In this document: in pieces, positions 8,384 to 17,355 of the stretch
Position numbering within the stretch: position 1 is the stretch's first letter
Layout: each line of letters opens with the position of its first letter
Source of the DNA: Alphaproteobacteria bacterium
Lineage (GTDB): Bacteria; Pseudomonadota; Alphaproteobacteria; Elsterales; Elsteraceae
Length of the DNA stretch: 64,000 nucleotides
Direction: 5' to 3'
Assembly: GCA_004292755.1 (NCBI GenBank)
Contig: RDXE01000043.1
Location: forward strand, 32,305 to 96,304
The notes under the pieces: generated by a model
What the model was told of the DNA's origin: nothing
Databases searched by the model: none
The model's input: the letters and a program-made list of their open reading frames with translations, nothing else
Translations under genes and position numbers: made by a program

Positions 8384-9871
8384 ATGGACGGTCAGGATTT
8401 GCCGCGAACCAAGCTCGCGCTCAAAGACCCAAGCTTGCTGCGCCAGCAATGCTTTATTGACGGCCAATGGGTTGATGCCGACAGCGGCGCCACCATCACT
8501 GTCACCAACCCCGCCACCGGCGAGATCGTTGCAACGGTGCCCAAGATGGGCGCCGCTGAGACCCGCCGGGCGATTGAGGCGGCGAATCGTGCCTTTCCTG
8601 CTTGGGCCGCCAAGCTGGCGAAGGATCGCGGGCTTATTCTGAAGCGCTGGGCGGATCTGATCCTGGCGAACCTGGATGACCTTGCGATCATCATGACGGC
8701 CGAACAGGGCAAGCCAGTGGCGGAAGCCAAGGGCGAGATCAGCTCCGGCGCCGGGTTCCTGGAGTGGTTTGCCGAAGAGGGCCGCCGTGTGTACGGCGAC
8801 ACCATTCCAACCCATCAACCAGACAAGCGCCTGATGGTGCTGAAGCAGCCGATCGGGGTGTGTGCCGCGATCACACCCTGGAACTTCCCGTCATCCATGA
8901 TCACCCGCAAGCTGGGGCCAGCGCTCGCGGTCGGCTGCACCATGGTGCAAAAACCCGCCTCCCAGACGCCGCTGTCCGCCCTCGCCCTCGCTGCCTTGGC
9001 GGAACGGGCAGGCGTACCCGCAGGCGTGTTCTCCATCGTGACTGGTGCTGCCGGTGCGATTGGAGACGAGATGTGCAGCAACCCAATCGTCCGCAAGCTG
9101 ACGTTCACCGGCTCGACCGAGATTGGCAAGATGCTGGCCGCCAAGTGCGCGGTCACCATGAAGAAAATCTCGATGGAGTTGGGCGGCAATGCCCCGTTCA
9201 TCGTGTTCGATGACGCCGACCTGGATGCGGCTGTTGAGGGGGCGATGCTCTCGAAGTACCGCAACACGGGGCAAACCTGTGTGTGCGCCAATCGAATCTA
9301 TGTCCAAGCCGGTGTCTATGAGGCGTTTGCGGAAAAACTCGCAGCCAAGGCGCGGGCACTCGTCGTCGGCGATGGTCTGAAGGGTCCAACCACCCAGGGC
9401 CCAATGATCGACATGAGTGCTGTGGAGAAGGTGGAAGAACACATCGCCGATGCCGTTGCCAAGGGCGCTACAGTGGTGACCGGCGGCAAGCGCCACGCCC
9501 TGGGCGGCAGCTTCTTCGAGCCGACAGTGCTGACCGGCGTGACCCAAGCGATGAAGGTGGCAAAGGAGGAAACCTTTGGCCCGCTGGCTCCGCTGTTCCG
9601 CTTCGAGACCGAAGCCGACGCGATCGCGATGGCCAACGATACCGAGTACGGCCTCGCCGCCTACTTCTACAGTCGCGATATCGGGCGCATCTTCCGAGTG
9701 GCCGAGGCGATTGAGTACGGCATGGTTGGCATCAACACTGGCCTGATTGCCACTGAAGTAGCGCCCTTCGGCGGCGTAAAGGAAAGCGGCCTTGGCCGTG
9801 AAGGCTCCAAGTACGGGCTGGATGACTATCTGGAGATCAAGTACCTGCAGATCGGCGGGATTGATCGCTAG
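8384..9871 (+). CDS. gabD: Succinate-semialdehyde dehydrogenase
   Basis: NAD(P)-dependent aldehyde dehydrogenase that oxidises succinate semialdehyde to succinate, the last step of GABA use. The product has 495 residues. Catalytic Cys is C299 in NTGQTCVCANR, the general base is E265 in MELGGNAPF, and the cofactor loop FTGSTEIGK is intact. TPWNFPSSMITRK and the KPASQTPLSA region match GabD better than other ALDH groups. GAGGGGG at 8367-8373 supports the ATG at 8384. No aminotransferase gabT is adjacent, so substrate assignment rests on family resemblance. Confidence 0.9.
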   Translation: MDGQDLPRTKLALKDPSLLRQQCFIDGQWVDADSGATITVTNPATGEIVATVPKMGAAETRRAIEAANRAFPAWAAKLAKDRGLILKRWADLILANLDDLAIIMTAEQGKPVAEAKGEISSGAGFLEWFAEEGRRVYGDTIPTHQPDKRLMVLKQPIGVCAAITPWNFPSSMITRKLGPALAVGCTMVQKPASQTPLSALALAALAERAGVPAGVFSIVTGAAGAIGDEMCSNPIVRKLTFTGSTEIGKMLAAKCAVTMKKISMELGGNAPFIVFDDADLDAAVEGAMLSKYRNTGQTCVCANRIYVQAGVYEAFAEKLAAKARALVVGDGLKGPTTQGPMIDMSAVEKVEEHIADAVAKGATVVTGGKRHALGGSFFEPTVLTGVTQAMKVAKEETFGPLAPLFRFETEADAIAMANDTEYGLAAYFYSRDIGRIFRVAEAIEYGMVGINTGLIATEVAPFGGVKESGLGREGSKYGLDDYLEIKYLQIGGIDR

Positions 9872-9880
9872 TGATCGGGT

Positions 9881-9907
9881 CGAGGCGCTTGGGATCCAAG
9901 CGCCTCG
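9881..9907. terminator. 12-bp perfect hairpin after gabD
   Basis: CGAGGCGCTTGG and CCAAGCGCCTCG form a 12-bp stem with a 3-base loop, 10 bases after the gabD stop. There is no U tract. Confidence 0.6.
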
Positions 9908-9951
9908 TACTCACGCAATGGGATGATGGCCGTCGGGACCCGGACAAGAAA

Positions 9952-9984
9952 CGGGCCCGGCGGGTGGGAGGTCCGCCGGGCCCG
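9952..9984 (-). terminator. Intrinsic terminator for the DUF1127 gene
   Basis: CGGGCCCGGCGG pairs with CCGCCGGGCCCG across a 9-base loop. On the minus strand the stem is followed by TTTCTTGT, a short U-rich tail, so it fits as the terminator of the gene ending at 10022. Confidence 0.65.
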
Positions 9985-10021
9985 GCTTAAGACGCCAGAG
10001 CTGTTTGGGAGTGCTGGGAGG

Positions 10022-10234
10022 CTAGCTCAGGCGCCAGAACGGCTTGGACAGTTCACGCTCCACATCGGCGCGGCTGATGCCCATGTCGCGCAGCATACGA
10101 TCATCCAGATCAGCCAAGTTGGTGCGCTGCATCCAGCGATCATACAAGGCGCCAACAATGGCTAGGACGTCCGGAACCTGGAAGCCAAACACCCGATCAG
10201 CAACGGGAAGGCTGTTCATCAGCGGCTTGTTCAT
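10022..10234 (-). CDS. DUF1127 family small protein
   Basis: A 70-residue protein with the DUF1127 C-terminal core: LADLDDRMLRDMGISRADVERE, a helix pair rich in Arg/Asp. Members in alphaproteobacteria are small stress- or phosphate-linked RNA-associated proteins; the function here is not shown by the sequence. The ATG at 10234 has GAGGAG six bases upstream. It is transcribed divergently from the LysR gene, sharing a 212-bp intergenic region that holds a 16-bp palindrome. Confidence 0.85.
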   Translation of the reverse strand: MNKPLMNSLPVADRVFGFQVPDVLAIVGALYDRWMQRTNLADLDDRMLRDMGISRADVERELSKPFWRLS

Positions 10235-10303
10235 GGCGGACTCCTCTGGTTTCTTTTCTGCTACGCAATGGACCAATGGGGTCTTGGTCTGCTTTATGCG
10301 TGG

Positions 10304-10319
10304 GGTGCATCGGTGCACC
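10304..10319. promoter_or_regulatory. 16-bp palindrome in divergent DUF1127/LysR promoter region
   Basis: GGTGCA-TCGG-TGCACC is a perfect inverted repeat with a 4-base centre. It lies 70 bp from the DUF1127 start and 128 bp from the LysR start, so it is a candidate operator for either gene. The binding protein is unknown. Confidence 0.4.
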
Positions 10320-10446
10320 GCGTGATTTGGAGTGTGCCTCCGCTTTCTTGAATTCTCAAACGATGATATGTCAGTCAAACGATTAGTTTTTCTCATCCGG
10401 TGTGCGCTGCGGCACAGGCCATTGCGCGCTGGAGGAAGGAGCCACT

Positions 10447-11370
10447 GTGGCCCGTCGCCTGCCCCCGCTGAACGCATTGAGAGCGTTCGAGGCTGCTGCC
10501 CGGCACGGCAGCTTCACGCGCGCAGCCGATGAATTGAACGTCACTCAGGCGGCCATCAGCCACCAGGTGAAGGGGTTGGAGGAGCGGCTGGGCGTGCTGT
10601 TGTTCCGCCGCTTGAACCGCGCCCTGATTCTCACCGACGCGGGTGAGCGCTACCTGCCAGCGCTGCGAGAGGCGTTTGACCTGATTGCCAGCGCGACCGA
10701 CAGCTTGACCAAGGGCGAACAGGCCCGGCGGCTCACGGTCTCGGTGATGCCGTCTTTCGCCAACAAATGGCTGATGCCGCGGCTGGTGCGCTTCCAGGAC
10801 TTGCAGCCTGAGATTGAAGTTACTGTCCACGCGTCAGAGAAGCTGGTGGATTTCGGCAGCGACGGCGTGGATGTTGCCATCCGCTATGGCACGGGCGGCT
10901 GGCCGGGGCTTCGGGCAATCCCCTTTCTAAGTGAGGACGTCTTCCCGGTCTGTGCACCCGGCTTGGCAGAGCGGACGGGGCGACCGCTGTTTCTTCCAGA
11001 GGACCTGCGTCATCACACGCTGCTGCATGACGATATCAGCCAGGACTGGGCGATGTGGCTGCGTCTGACCGGTGTGACGGGAGTGAGCGCGACCCGCGGG
11101 CTGGTGTTCAACCATTCCAACATGGTGGTCGACGCTGCGGTTGCGGGCATGGGGGTGGCACTCGCCCGCTCCGCACTGGTGCATGATGACTTAAAGGCGG
11201 GTCGCTTGATTCGACCCTTTCGCCTCGCGATTCCCGCTCAGAATTCCTATTGGATCGTGTGCCCAGAGGACACGGCCGACCTGCCCAAGCTGCAGGTGTT
11301 TCAGACCTGGTTGACCGACGAAGCGAGCCGCGCCCGCCGTGAGGCGGAGACCTTGGCACCATCCTTGTAA
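10447..11370 (+). CDS. LysR-family regulator, GcvA-like
   Basis: A 307-residue transcription factor. The N-terminal winged helix-turn-helix covers about 5-65 (LNALRAFEAAARHGSFTRA, NVTQAAISHQVKGLEERLG) and is typical of the GcvA/AmpR group. A periplasmic-binding-fold effector domain follows, containing VDVAIRYGTGGWPG. The GTG at 10447 is preferred over an upstream ATG at 10402 because GGAGGAAGGAG ends six bases before it. Targets are not evident; the divergent DUF1127 gene is the nearest candidate. Confidence 0.88.
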   Translation: MARRLPPLNALRAFEAAARHGSFTRAADELNVTQAAISHQVKGLEERLGVLLFRRLNRALILTDAGERYLPALREAFDLIASATDSLTKGEQARRLTVSVMPSFANKWLMPRLVRFQDLQPEIEVTVHASEKLVDFGSDGVDVAIRYGTGGWPGLRAIPFLSEDVFPVCAPGLAERTGRPLFLPEDLRHHTLLHDDISQDWAMWLRLTGVTGVSATRGLVFNHSNMVVDAAVAGMGVALARSALVHDDLKAGRLIRPFRLAIPAQNSYWIVCPEDTADLPKLQVFQTWLTDEASRARREAETLAPSL

Positions 11371-11384
11371 CGCTGGGCCGCGGT

Positions 11385-11419
11385 CACTCCCCCGCCAGCC
11401 CCTGACGGGCGGGGGAGTG
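11385..11419. terminator. 12-bp hairpin between convergent LysR and aceB genes
   Basis: CACTCCCCCGCC and GGCGGGGGAGTG pair with an 11-base loop midway between two convergent stop codons, so it could serve both genes. No U tract is present on either side. Confidence 0.55.
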
Positions 11420-11428
11420 GTGAGCGTG

Positions 11429-13048
11429 CTAAGCGGCCAAGGCCGGGTCTTTGATCACCATGTCGTAGGCAGGCAGGGTGAGGAACTCAACGAACCGGTC
11501 GGCTTCCACCAGGGTACGGAACAGCTCAGCTGCCTCGCGGTACTTCCCGGCGCCATAGGCGTTGTCACCCACACTGGCTTTCAGCTTGTCCAGCTCTTCG
11601 GTGACGATGGTTTGCACCAATGCGGCATCGATCGTCCGACCATCCTCCAGCTTGGACTTGTGGTGAACCCACTGCCAGACCTGGGTGCGGGAGATTTCAG
11701 CCGTCGCTGCGTCTTCCATCAAATTGTACAGGGGGACGCAGCCCTGCCCGCGCAGCCAAGCCTCAATGTAGCCGATGCCGACATTGCAGTTCTGGCGCAA
11801 GCCCGCCTCGGTGATCGGACCGGTTGGCACCTGCAACAGGTCGGCCGCCGTGATGCTGACATCGTCCCGCTTCACGTGGATCTGGTTCGGCGTCGGCATC
11901 ATGCGATCAAACACTTCCATCGCAACCGGCACCAAGCCTGGGTGAGCAACCCAGGTACCGTCATGACCGTCACCCGCTTCGCGTTCCTTGTCTGCCTTCA
12001 CCTTGGCGAAGGCAGCATCATTGGCGGCCGGATCGTTCTTGATCGGAATCTGAGCGGCCATGCCGCCCATCGCATGCACATTGCGACGGTGGCATGTCTT
12101 GATCACCAACTGGCTGTAGCTGCGCAGAAAGTGGCTGGTCATGGTGACCAGACCGCGGTCGGGCATCACGGCGTTCGGGTCACGGCAGAACTTCTTGATG
12201 AAGCTGAAGATGTAATCCCAACGACCGCAGTTCAACCCAGCGGAGTGCTGGCGCAGTTCCCACAAAATCTCATCCATCTCGAAGGTGGCGAGAATGGTTT
12301 CGATCAGCACCGTGGCCTTGATGCTGCCCTGCGGTACACCCAGCTGCGCCTGTGCCAGCACAAACACAGTATTCCACAGCCGTGCTTCTTGATGGCTTTC
12401 CATCTTCGGCAGATAGAAGTACGGGCCAGTGCCACGCGCCAGCAACGCCTTGGCATTGTGGAAAAAGTAGAGGCCGAAGTCGAAGATACCGCCAGCCATC
12501 GGCTCGCCATCAACCAGGACATGCTTCTCCATCAGGTGCCACCCGCGCGGGCGCACCAGCAGAGTCGCGGTTTTTTCTCCCAGCTGATAGCTCTTGCCCG
12601 AGGAGGGATCCGTGTAAGTGATGGTGCGCAGGGCGGCGTCGCGCAGATTGATCTGGCCCTCGATCATATTCGACCAGGTTGGCGTCGAGCTGTCTTCGCA
12701 ATCGGCCATGAACATCTTGGCGCCGGAGTTCAGCGCGTTGATGATCATTTTGCGATCCACGGGGCCGGTGATCTCCACCCGGCGATCCATCAAGTCAGCT
12801 GGCAGCGGTGCCACAGTCCAGTCACTGTCACGGATGAGCTTGGTTTCCGGCAGGAAGTCTGGCTTCTCACCGCGGTCTAACCGGGCTTGACGCTCCTCAC
12901 GCAGTGCCATCAGGCGCTTGCGTTCCGCGCGGGTGGCGCGCTCCAGACCTGCGACGAAGGCCACAGCCTCCTGGGTCAGGATGTCCTCGAAGCCCGGTCG
13001 CAGTGATCCCAGAATCTCCACACCTGGCACGGAGGGCGCTTGGCTCAT
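11429..13048 (-). CDS. aceB: Malate synthase A
   Basis: Glyoxylate-shunt enzyme that condenses glyoxylate with acetyl-CoA to malate. The 539-residue product matches the malate synthase A length (about 530). Signature stretches include MADCEDSSTPTW, RPRGWHLMEKH, YLPKMESHQEARLW, VLIETILATFEM and HAMGGMAAQIPIK. The second of two adjacent ATGs (13048) sits six bases from GGGAG and is preferred to 13051. Isocitrate lyase is not in the window. The gene points at the LysR gene across a short convergent gap. Confidence 0.95.
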   Translation of the reverse strand: MSQAPSVPGVEILGSLRPGFEDILTQEAVAFVAGLERATRAERKRLMALREERQARLDRGEKPDFLPETKLIRDSDWTVAPLPADLMDRRVEITGPVDRKMIINALNSGAKMFMADCEDSSTPTWSNMIEGQINLRDAALRTITYTDPSSGKSYQLGEKTATLLVRPRGWHLMEKHVLVDGEPMAGGIFDFGLYFFHNAKALLARGTGPYFYLPKMESHQEARLWNTVFVLAQAQLGVPQGSIKATVLIETILATFEMDEILWELRQHSAGLNCGRWDYIFSFIKKFCRDPNAVMPDRGLVTMTSHFLRSYSQLVIKTCHRRNVHAMGGMAAQIPIKNDPAANDAAFAKVKADKEREAGDGHDGTWVAHPGLVPVAMEVFDRMMPTPNQIHVKRDDVSITAADLLQVPTGPITEAGLRQNCNVGIGYIEAWLRGQGCVPLYNLMEDAATAEISRTQVWQWVHHKSKLEDGRTIDAALVQTIVTEELDKLKASVGDNAYGAGKYREAAELFRTLVEADRFVEFLTLPAYDMVIKDPALAA

Positions 13049-13187
13049 CATCGTCTCCCAGAATTTATAAGGTTTCCAAGCCCCTGGCGGGTTGGCTGCG
13101 CAGAAGCAGCGGTTTGTCCCCGATCCGTCGGGTCTTGTCCAGGGCGATGGTGCTGGGTGAGACCAATGCACTAACCCTGACGCGTTT

Positions 13188-14204
13188 TCAGAACGCTGGT
13201 GGGGTCTCGACTACAATGCGGCCCACCAGGGTACCACCGCGGTTGGTGAGAGTCGGGTGGAGTTGCGCCTCCAACGCTGCAGTGGCTGCAGCATCAAACA
13301 CACCCAGCCGATCCAGCAAGGTGAGCATGGCCAGGGCCGCGCCGCGCTCGTTGCCATCCTCGGCCTTGACGGCGATACCCAGACCCCGACCGCGCACTGT
13401 TGCGGCATAAACCCCTTCCGCACCCGTCTTCAACACAGTGCGGGCGCCTGCAGCTTCCATCGTGACGGTGGTGGTCTGCCCCGTGCCGGAAACGAAGAAC
13501 GGCTCGGCGGCCATTGCCTCGGTGATGCGGGCACCAGCCTTCGCCCGGGCCACGGGCTGGCCGATCGGATCATCCAAGCGGGCCATGCCGACAGCCAAGG
13601 CCGTCAAGGGGGCGGCCACTGTGGGAATGCCGCAGCCATCGATGCCATAGGGCAGCGTGGTATAGGGGGCGCCCGTCACCTCCGCCAGCGTGGCAAGGAT
13701 ACGCTGCTGAACCGGATGGTCATAGGCGAGATACCCCTGCAGAGGATCACCGCAATGCACCGCTGTGGTCAGGAAGCCCGTGTGCTTGCCAGAGCAGTTG
13801 TTATGGAGTTGGGAGGCGGCATGGCCTGCGCGGACCAACCCATAGGCTGCTTCCACGTTCAACGGATCATGGGCACCACAGGCAAGGTGCTCTTCGGTCA
13901 AGCCGATGCGCGCCAGCCACTCGGCAACCAAGGCGACATGACGCGGCTCCCCCATGTGGGAAGCGCAGGCAATGGCGATGTGCTGCAGCGTCAGGGCGAA
14001 ACGGTCGGCCGCCCCGGTTTCCAGCAGGGGAAGGGCTTGGAGGGGCTTGATGGCCGAGCGGGCAAAGACCGGGCGGCTGAGATCACCCCATCCTTCGCGC
14101 ACACTGCCATTGGCATCGGCGATCACGGCGAGCACGCTGTGGCGGCTTTCGACAAGTGTGCCGCGGGTGACTGCGATGTCCAGTGGTGTGTCCCGAAGCG
14201 TCAT
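13188..14204 (-). CDS. L-asparaginase II family protein (thermolabile, class 3 type)
   Basis: A 338-residue protein of the asparaginase II family (Pfam PF06089), unrelated in sequence to E. coli AnsA/AnsB. Recognisable stretches are SAIKPLQALPLLETGAADR, ASHMGEP, LHNNCSGKHTGFL and YGIDGCGIPT, which carry the conserved Ser-Lys and Cys residues of this group. It is predicted to hydrolyse asparagine to aspartate and ammonia. There is no signal peptide. The ATG at 14204 has GGGGGAGCGGG directly upstream. Confidence 0.9.
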   Translation of the reverse strand: MTLRDTPLDIAVTRGTLVESRHSVLAVIADANGSVREGWGDLSRPVFARSAIKPLQALPLLETGAADRFALTLQHIAIACASHMGEPRHVALVAEWLARIGLTEEHLACGAHDPLNVEAAYGLVRAGHAASQLHNNCSGKHTGFLTTAVHCGDPLQGYLAYDHPVQQRILATLAEVTGAPYTTLPYGIDGCGIPTVAAPLTALAVGMARLDDPIGQPVARAKAGARITEAMAAEPFFVSGTGQTTTVTMEAAGARTVLKTGAEGVYAATVRGRGLGIAVKAEDGNERGAALAMLTLLDRLGVFDAAATAALEAQLHPTLTNRGGTLVGRIVVETPPAF

Positions 14205-14338
14205 TCCCGCTCCCCCAGTTGGCCGTCCAAACCCTGCGCCGTCAGGCGTGACGGAATGTTGACGCCAGCGCAAGAGGTTGGGGCCAAACGCAACACCGGT
14301 ATTCCCACGGGAAGAGTGGTTACGCGGGTGCCGCGAGG

Positions 14339-14806
14339 TTAGGTCTGGTCGTCTGATCCTTGGCCACCGAGCACGGGATAGCGCGCTCGCAGTGGGGATT
14401 GCGCAACATTGTGAGCGCGGAAATCAACTGGGTCCCACACAGTGGAATGTGTGTGCCACCAGTCGGAAAAGATCGCGAGAGTGCGGGTGGAGACGGGTCG
14501 ACCACGCCGGACGTCCAGCCGCATATCTTGCGCAAATGCCAGCATCTGGCTGTGCTCGCGCGCGTGGCAGCGCGCGTGATCCCCATCGGACGCACCAGCT
14601 GTGAGGGCGCGATCCTCGGCCGCAAATCGCACTGTCATCAGCGCTACCAGCAGATCCCATTCGAAAACTGTAACAGTCTCGGCGATCAAGGTTCGCAGCA
14701 GGCTGTTGATCGCTTCAGCCGAGGTAACACAGATGCTGCCGAAGCTGGCGCCTGCGCCAGTCGTGGTGTCAGGGATGGAAAGCGATTGTGGAGCGCCCGA
14801 TTCCAT
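14339..14806 (-). CDS. Hemerythrin-like protein, divergent
   Basis: A 155-residue protein not matched at a glance. I see a degenerate hemerythrin pattern: FAAED (position 61-65, replacing HFxxEE), HARCHAREH at 77-85 supplying the central His pair, and DWWHTHSTVWD at 115-125 matching the W-x-x-H-x4-D end motif. If real it would bind a non-haem di-iron centre and O2. The first helix His expected near residue 60 is replaced by Arg, so metal binding is uncertain. The RBS is weak. It sits between asparaginase and the AT-rich TPR gene on the same strand. Confidence 0.5.
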   Translation of the reverse strand: MESGAPQSLSIPDTTTGAGASFGSICVTSAEAINSLLRTLIAETVTVFEWDLLVALMTVRFAAEDRALTAGASDGDHARCHAREHSQMLAFAQDMRLDVRRGRPVSTRTLAIFSDWWHTHSTVWDPVDFRAHNVAQSPLRARYPVLGGQGSDDQT

Positions 14807-14916
14807 GTCGTTTCCATAGCACAGATTTCAGCAATGTCACCAAAAATTCGCTCGCGGAGATGTCATTTCCGACGGGATTGCTACGATGATTAGACAAAAC
14901 ACCATAGCGGACCGCA

Positions 14917-16158
14917 CTACTCCGGAGTGACCCCAAATCGCTTCCGGAACACCGTTTGGATCACCGGGAGACTCCACAGCCCTAGATGCAATCCATCGCA
15001 GAGCAGCCGGAGGTCACTCTTATTTTCTTCATCGACCATCTCATCAAAGATCGCCAACACCGGCATGCCCAGTGGCTCTGCTAACTCGCGCATTCGTTCG
15101 ACAAAAATCCGTGTGTACTCATTGCGTAGAATCATATCACCATTTGGATCAGGCATTGAGTTACCAAAATCCATTGGTTTACCGGCACCAATAGGCGCCC
15201 AAAACATTACCTTAAAGCCTTTGTCCAATAAATCACAGCCGACTGTAATCAGTGATGAGACGATTTGATCGATAACTTGGAACTTGGAAACCTGCTGGCG
15301 CTCAATCTGCTCCCTAACATGCACACGAATATCGATTTCGCCAGCTGACAACATGATTCTGCTTCCTGGCGGAATAATCTTTTCCGTGATTAGCCAGTTC
15401 AGCCGTTCATATCCGCGTGTTCGGCGATCGGCCTTTCCAAATCCCCAGGCAAGGATTGGTCCGATGTGAATCGGTGCGAACCAAGGCAACAACCGCGGCA
15501 TGGGTTCAAGAAGTTGTGGTAACTGAACCAGAGTGCCGCTAAATATTTGTACATGACTATCGCCGATGACGAATATTGGCAGTGTCTCTTGCAGCTCGTT
15601 ACAGCTATCAAAGATTTGTTGCCACCGCCAAAGCACAGTCGATAGAAAATGCTTTGGTATCATGGCATCTTTTGTAAATTGTATTTCCTCATTGAGCATA
15701 AGCTTTGCACTAATTTCAAGCTCGTTTGAGTATTTTTTTGCCATTATACTGTCAGGGAAAGCCTCTCGAATTTGTTGTATGACACGAAGTGCTTCCTCTG
15801 GTTTCTGATCCGCCAGAAAGTAAGCAGCCAGCGCAAACCCCGCTCCTACTTCCGGTCTAACGCTCGCAAGCGTCTTCTCGAGGATTGGGATGGCATGCTG
15901 AAAATCGCCAAGCCTAAGCGAGCACATTGCCGCTTCAACCAAGTTCTCTAGTGGAATCTCAGTATCCGCAGTAAACTGTGCGAGCAATCCCTTTGCTTTG
16001 TCGTGTTGAAATAACCCAGTGTATGCCGACGCTAAATAAATCTGAGCGGTCGGAAACCAATATTTGAGCGTCTCAAGCGTGGTAATAGCTTCCTCATAGC
16101 GGCTAAGGTTTAACAGATCGATGGCCTTGTTCACGATAACAACGGGATCATCACTCAT
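14917..16158 (-). CDS. TPR protein with SGNH/GDSL-like C-terminal domain
   Basis: A 413-residue protein. The first ~170 residues are tetratricopeptide-like helices (YEEAITTLETLKYWFPTAQIYLASAY and further repeats). The C-terminal ~220 residues start with VIGDSHVQIFSG, the SGNH block I nucleophile context, and end with DGLHLG, resembling the block V Asp-x-x-His. Such fusions occur near surface-glycan genes and may be acyl-esterases; the substrate is unknown. Base composition is clearly lower in GC than both neighbours, with Lys/Ile/Asn codons common, suggesting transfer. Start at 16158 is uncertain; an ATG 30 bases upstream has a stronger G-rich RBS. Confidence 0.7.
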   Translation of the reverse strand: MSDDPVVIVNKAIDLLNLSRYEEAITTLETLKYWFPTAQIYLASAYTGLFQHDKAKGLLAQFTADTEIPLENLVEAAMCSLRLGDFQHAIPILEKTLASVRPEVGAGFALAAYFLADQKPEEALRVIQQIREAFPDSIMAKKYSNELEISAKLMLNEEIQFTKDAMIPKHFLSTVLWRWQQIFDSCNELQETLPIFVIGDSHVQIFSGTLVQLPQLLEPMPRLLPWFAPIHIGPILAWGFGKADRRTRGYERLNWLITEKIIPPGSRIMLSAGEIDIRVHVREQIERQQVSKFQVIDQIVSSLITVGCDLLDKGFKVMFWAPIGAGKPMDFGNSMPDPNGDMILRNEYTRIFVERMRELAEPLGMPVLAIFDEMVDEENKSDLRLLCDGLHLGLWSLPVIQTVFRKRFGVTPE

Positions 16159-16294
16159 CGCTCGGCGCGCAAGGCCCCCCTCTCGCATGCGGCAGCAGCG
16201 GGTGTTCAACCGCCGTTGACAGCGCAGACTTGCGGTTAGATACCACCGGTGCAGCCCGCCGTCATCCCTGCGGCGGTCACCGGGAGACCCCAGC

Positions 16295-16786
16295 ATGGCC
16301 GATACGCCTGATCTTGAAAACCGCCTTTATCTGGAGCTTGACCACGGCCGTGTGGTGATTGACCTCCGCCCGGACCTCGCCCCAAACCATGTGGCGCGGA
16401 TCAAGGAATTGGCGCGCGAAGGATACTATGACGGAATTGTGTTCCACCGCGTGATCGCTGATTTCATGGCCCAGACTGGCTGCCCGAAGGGCAATGGCAC
16501 CGGCGGGTCTGGCAAGAAGCTGAAGGCCGAATTCTCAGACGCGCCGCACATCCGTGGCACCTGCTCCATGGCGCGCACTGCCGATCCAAACAGCGCCGAC
16601 AGCCAGTGGTTCATCTGCTTTGGCACCACCCCACACTTGAATGGTCAGTACACAGTGTGGGGCCAGGTGGTGGACGGGATGGAGGCTGTGGACAAGATCA
16701 AGAAGGGCAGCGGCGGCAATGGTGCTGTCAACGATCCCGATCGCATCCTGTCGCTCAGCGTGGCTGCGGATAAGGAGGCTGCGTGA
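16295..16786 (+). CDS. ppiB: Cytoplasmic cyclophilin peptidyl-prolyl isomerase
   Basis: A 163-residue single-domain cyclophilin that speeds proline isomerisation during folding. Active-site landmarks are FHRVIADFMAQTGCP (catalytic Arg), GTCSMART, SQWFICF and LNGQYTVWGQVV. There is no signal peptide. It is followed, with a one-base stop/start overlap, by a secreted paralogue, so the pair covers cytoplasm and periplasm. Confidence 0.93.
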   Translation: MADTPDLENRLYLELDHGRVVIDLRPDLAPNHVARIKELAREGYYDGIVFHRVIADFMAQTGCPKGNGTGGSGKKLKAEFSDAPHIRGTCSMARTADPNSADSQWFICFGTTPHLNGQYTVWGQVVDGMEAVDKIKKGSGGNGAVNDPDRILSLSVAADKEAA

Positions 16787-17355
16787 TGGTTGCCCGTCGT
16801 CTGATTTTGGCTGCTGCTGCCTGCCTCGCGCTGATCAGTCCAGCCGCCGCACAGTCGCCACAGATCCGGGACCCTGAGAATACCCTCATCCTCGATTTGT
16901 CGAGTGGCGGGCCAGTGGTGATTGCCATGCGGCCGGATATTGCTCCGGCCCATGTCACCCAGATCAAAACGCTGGTCCGGCAGGGCTTCTATAACGGGGT
17001 CGTGTTCCACCGGGTGATCGAAGGCTTCATGGCGCAGACCGGTGACCCGACCGGGACCGGGACCGGTCGATCCCCGCTGCCAAACATCCGGGCGGAGTTC
17101 AGCCGGGAGCCACACACCCGGGGTGCCGTGTCGATGGCGCGATCGAGCGATCCGAACAGTGCGAACAGCCAGTTCTTTATCATGTTCGCCAGCAATCCTG
17201 GCCTGGACGGCCAGTACAGCGTGTGGGGCCGGGTGATCTCTGGTATGGAGTTCGTTGACCGCATCGCCCGCGGTAACCCGGCCCAGAATGGTGTGGTGGC
17301 CCTGGACCGGCGCGACCGCATTGTCTCCGCCCGTGTGGCAGCCGATGCCCGCTGA
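16786..17355 (+). CDS. Periplasmic cyclophilin peptidyl-prolyl isomerase
   Basis: A 189-residue paralogue of the preceding gene with a signal peptide (hydrophobic 5-18, cleavage after AAAQ). The core is intact: FHRVIEGFMAQTGDP, GAVSMARSSDPNSANSQFFI and LDGQYSVWGRV. AAGGAGG at 16772-16778 lies seven bases before the ATG at 16786, which is chosen over the GTG at 16783. A tandem duplication of the upstream gene is the simplest origin. The next gene overlaps its end by 11 bases. Confidence 0.93.
   Translation: MVARRLILAAAACLALISPAAAQSPQIRDPENTLILDLSSGGPVVIAMRPDIAPAHVTQIKTLVRQGFYNGVVFHRVIEGFMAQTGDPTGTGTGRSPLPNIRAEFSREPHTRGAVSMARSSDPNSANSQFFIMFASNPGLDGQYSVWGRVISGMEFVDRIARGNPAQNGVVALDRRDRIVSARVAADAR

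Noticed and set aside
11863..11880. TTCACGTGG-like parS half
   Set aside because: GCTTCACGTGGATC lacks the palindromic AAAC arm and lies inside aceB, so it is not a parS.
11339..12880. 513-codon plus-strand open frame opposite aceB
   Set aside because: It lies entirely within the antisense of malate synthase, has low-complexity, His/Gln/Leu-rich text with no family motif, and follows from high GC.
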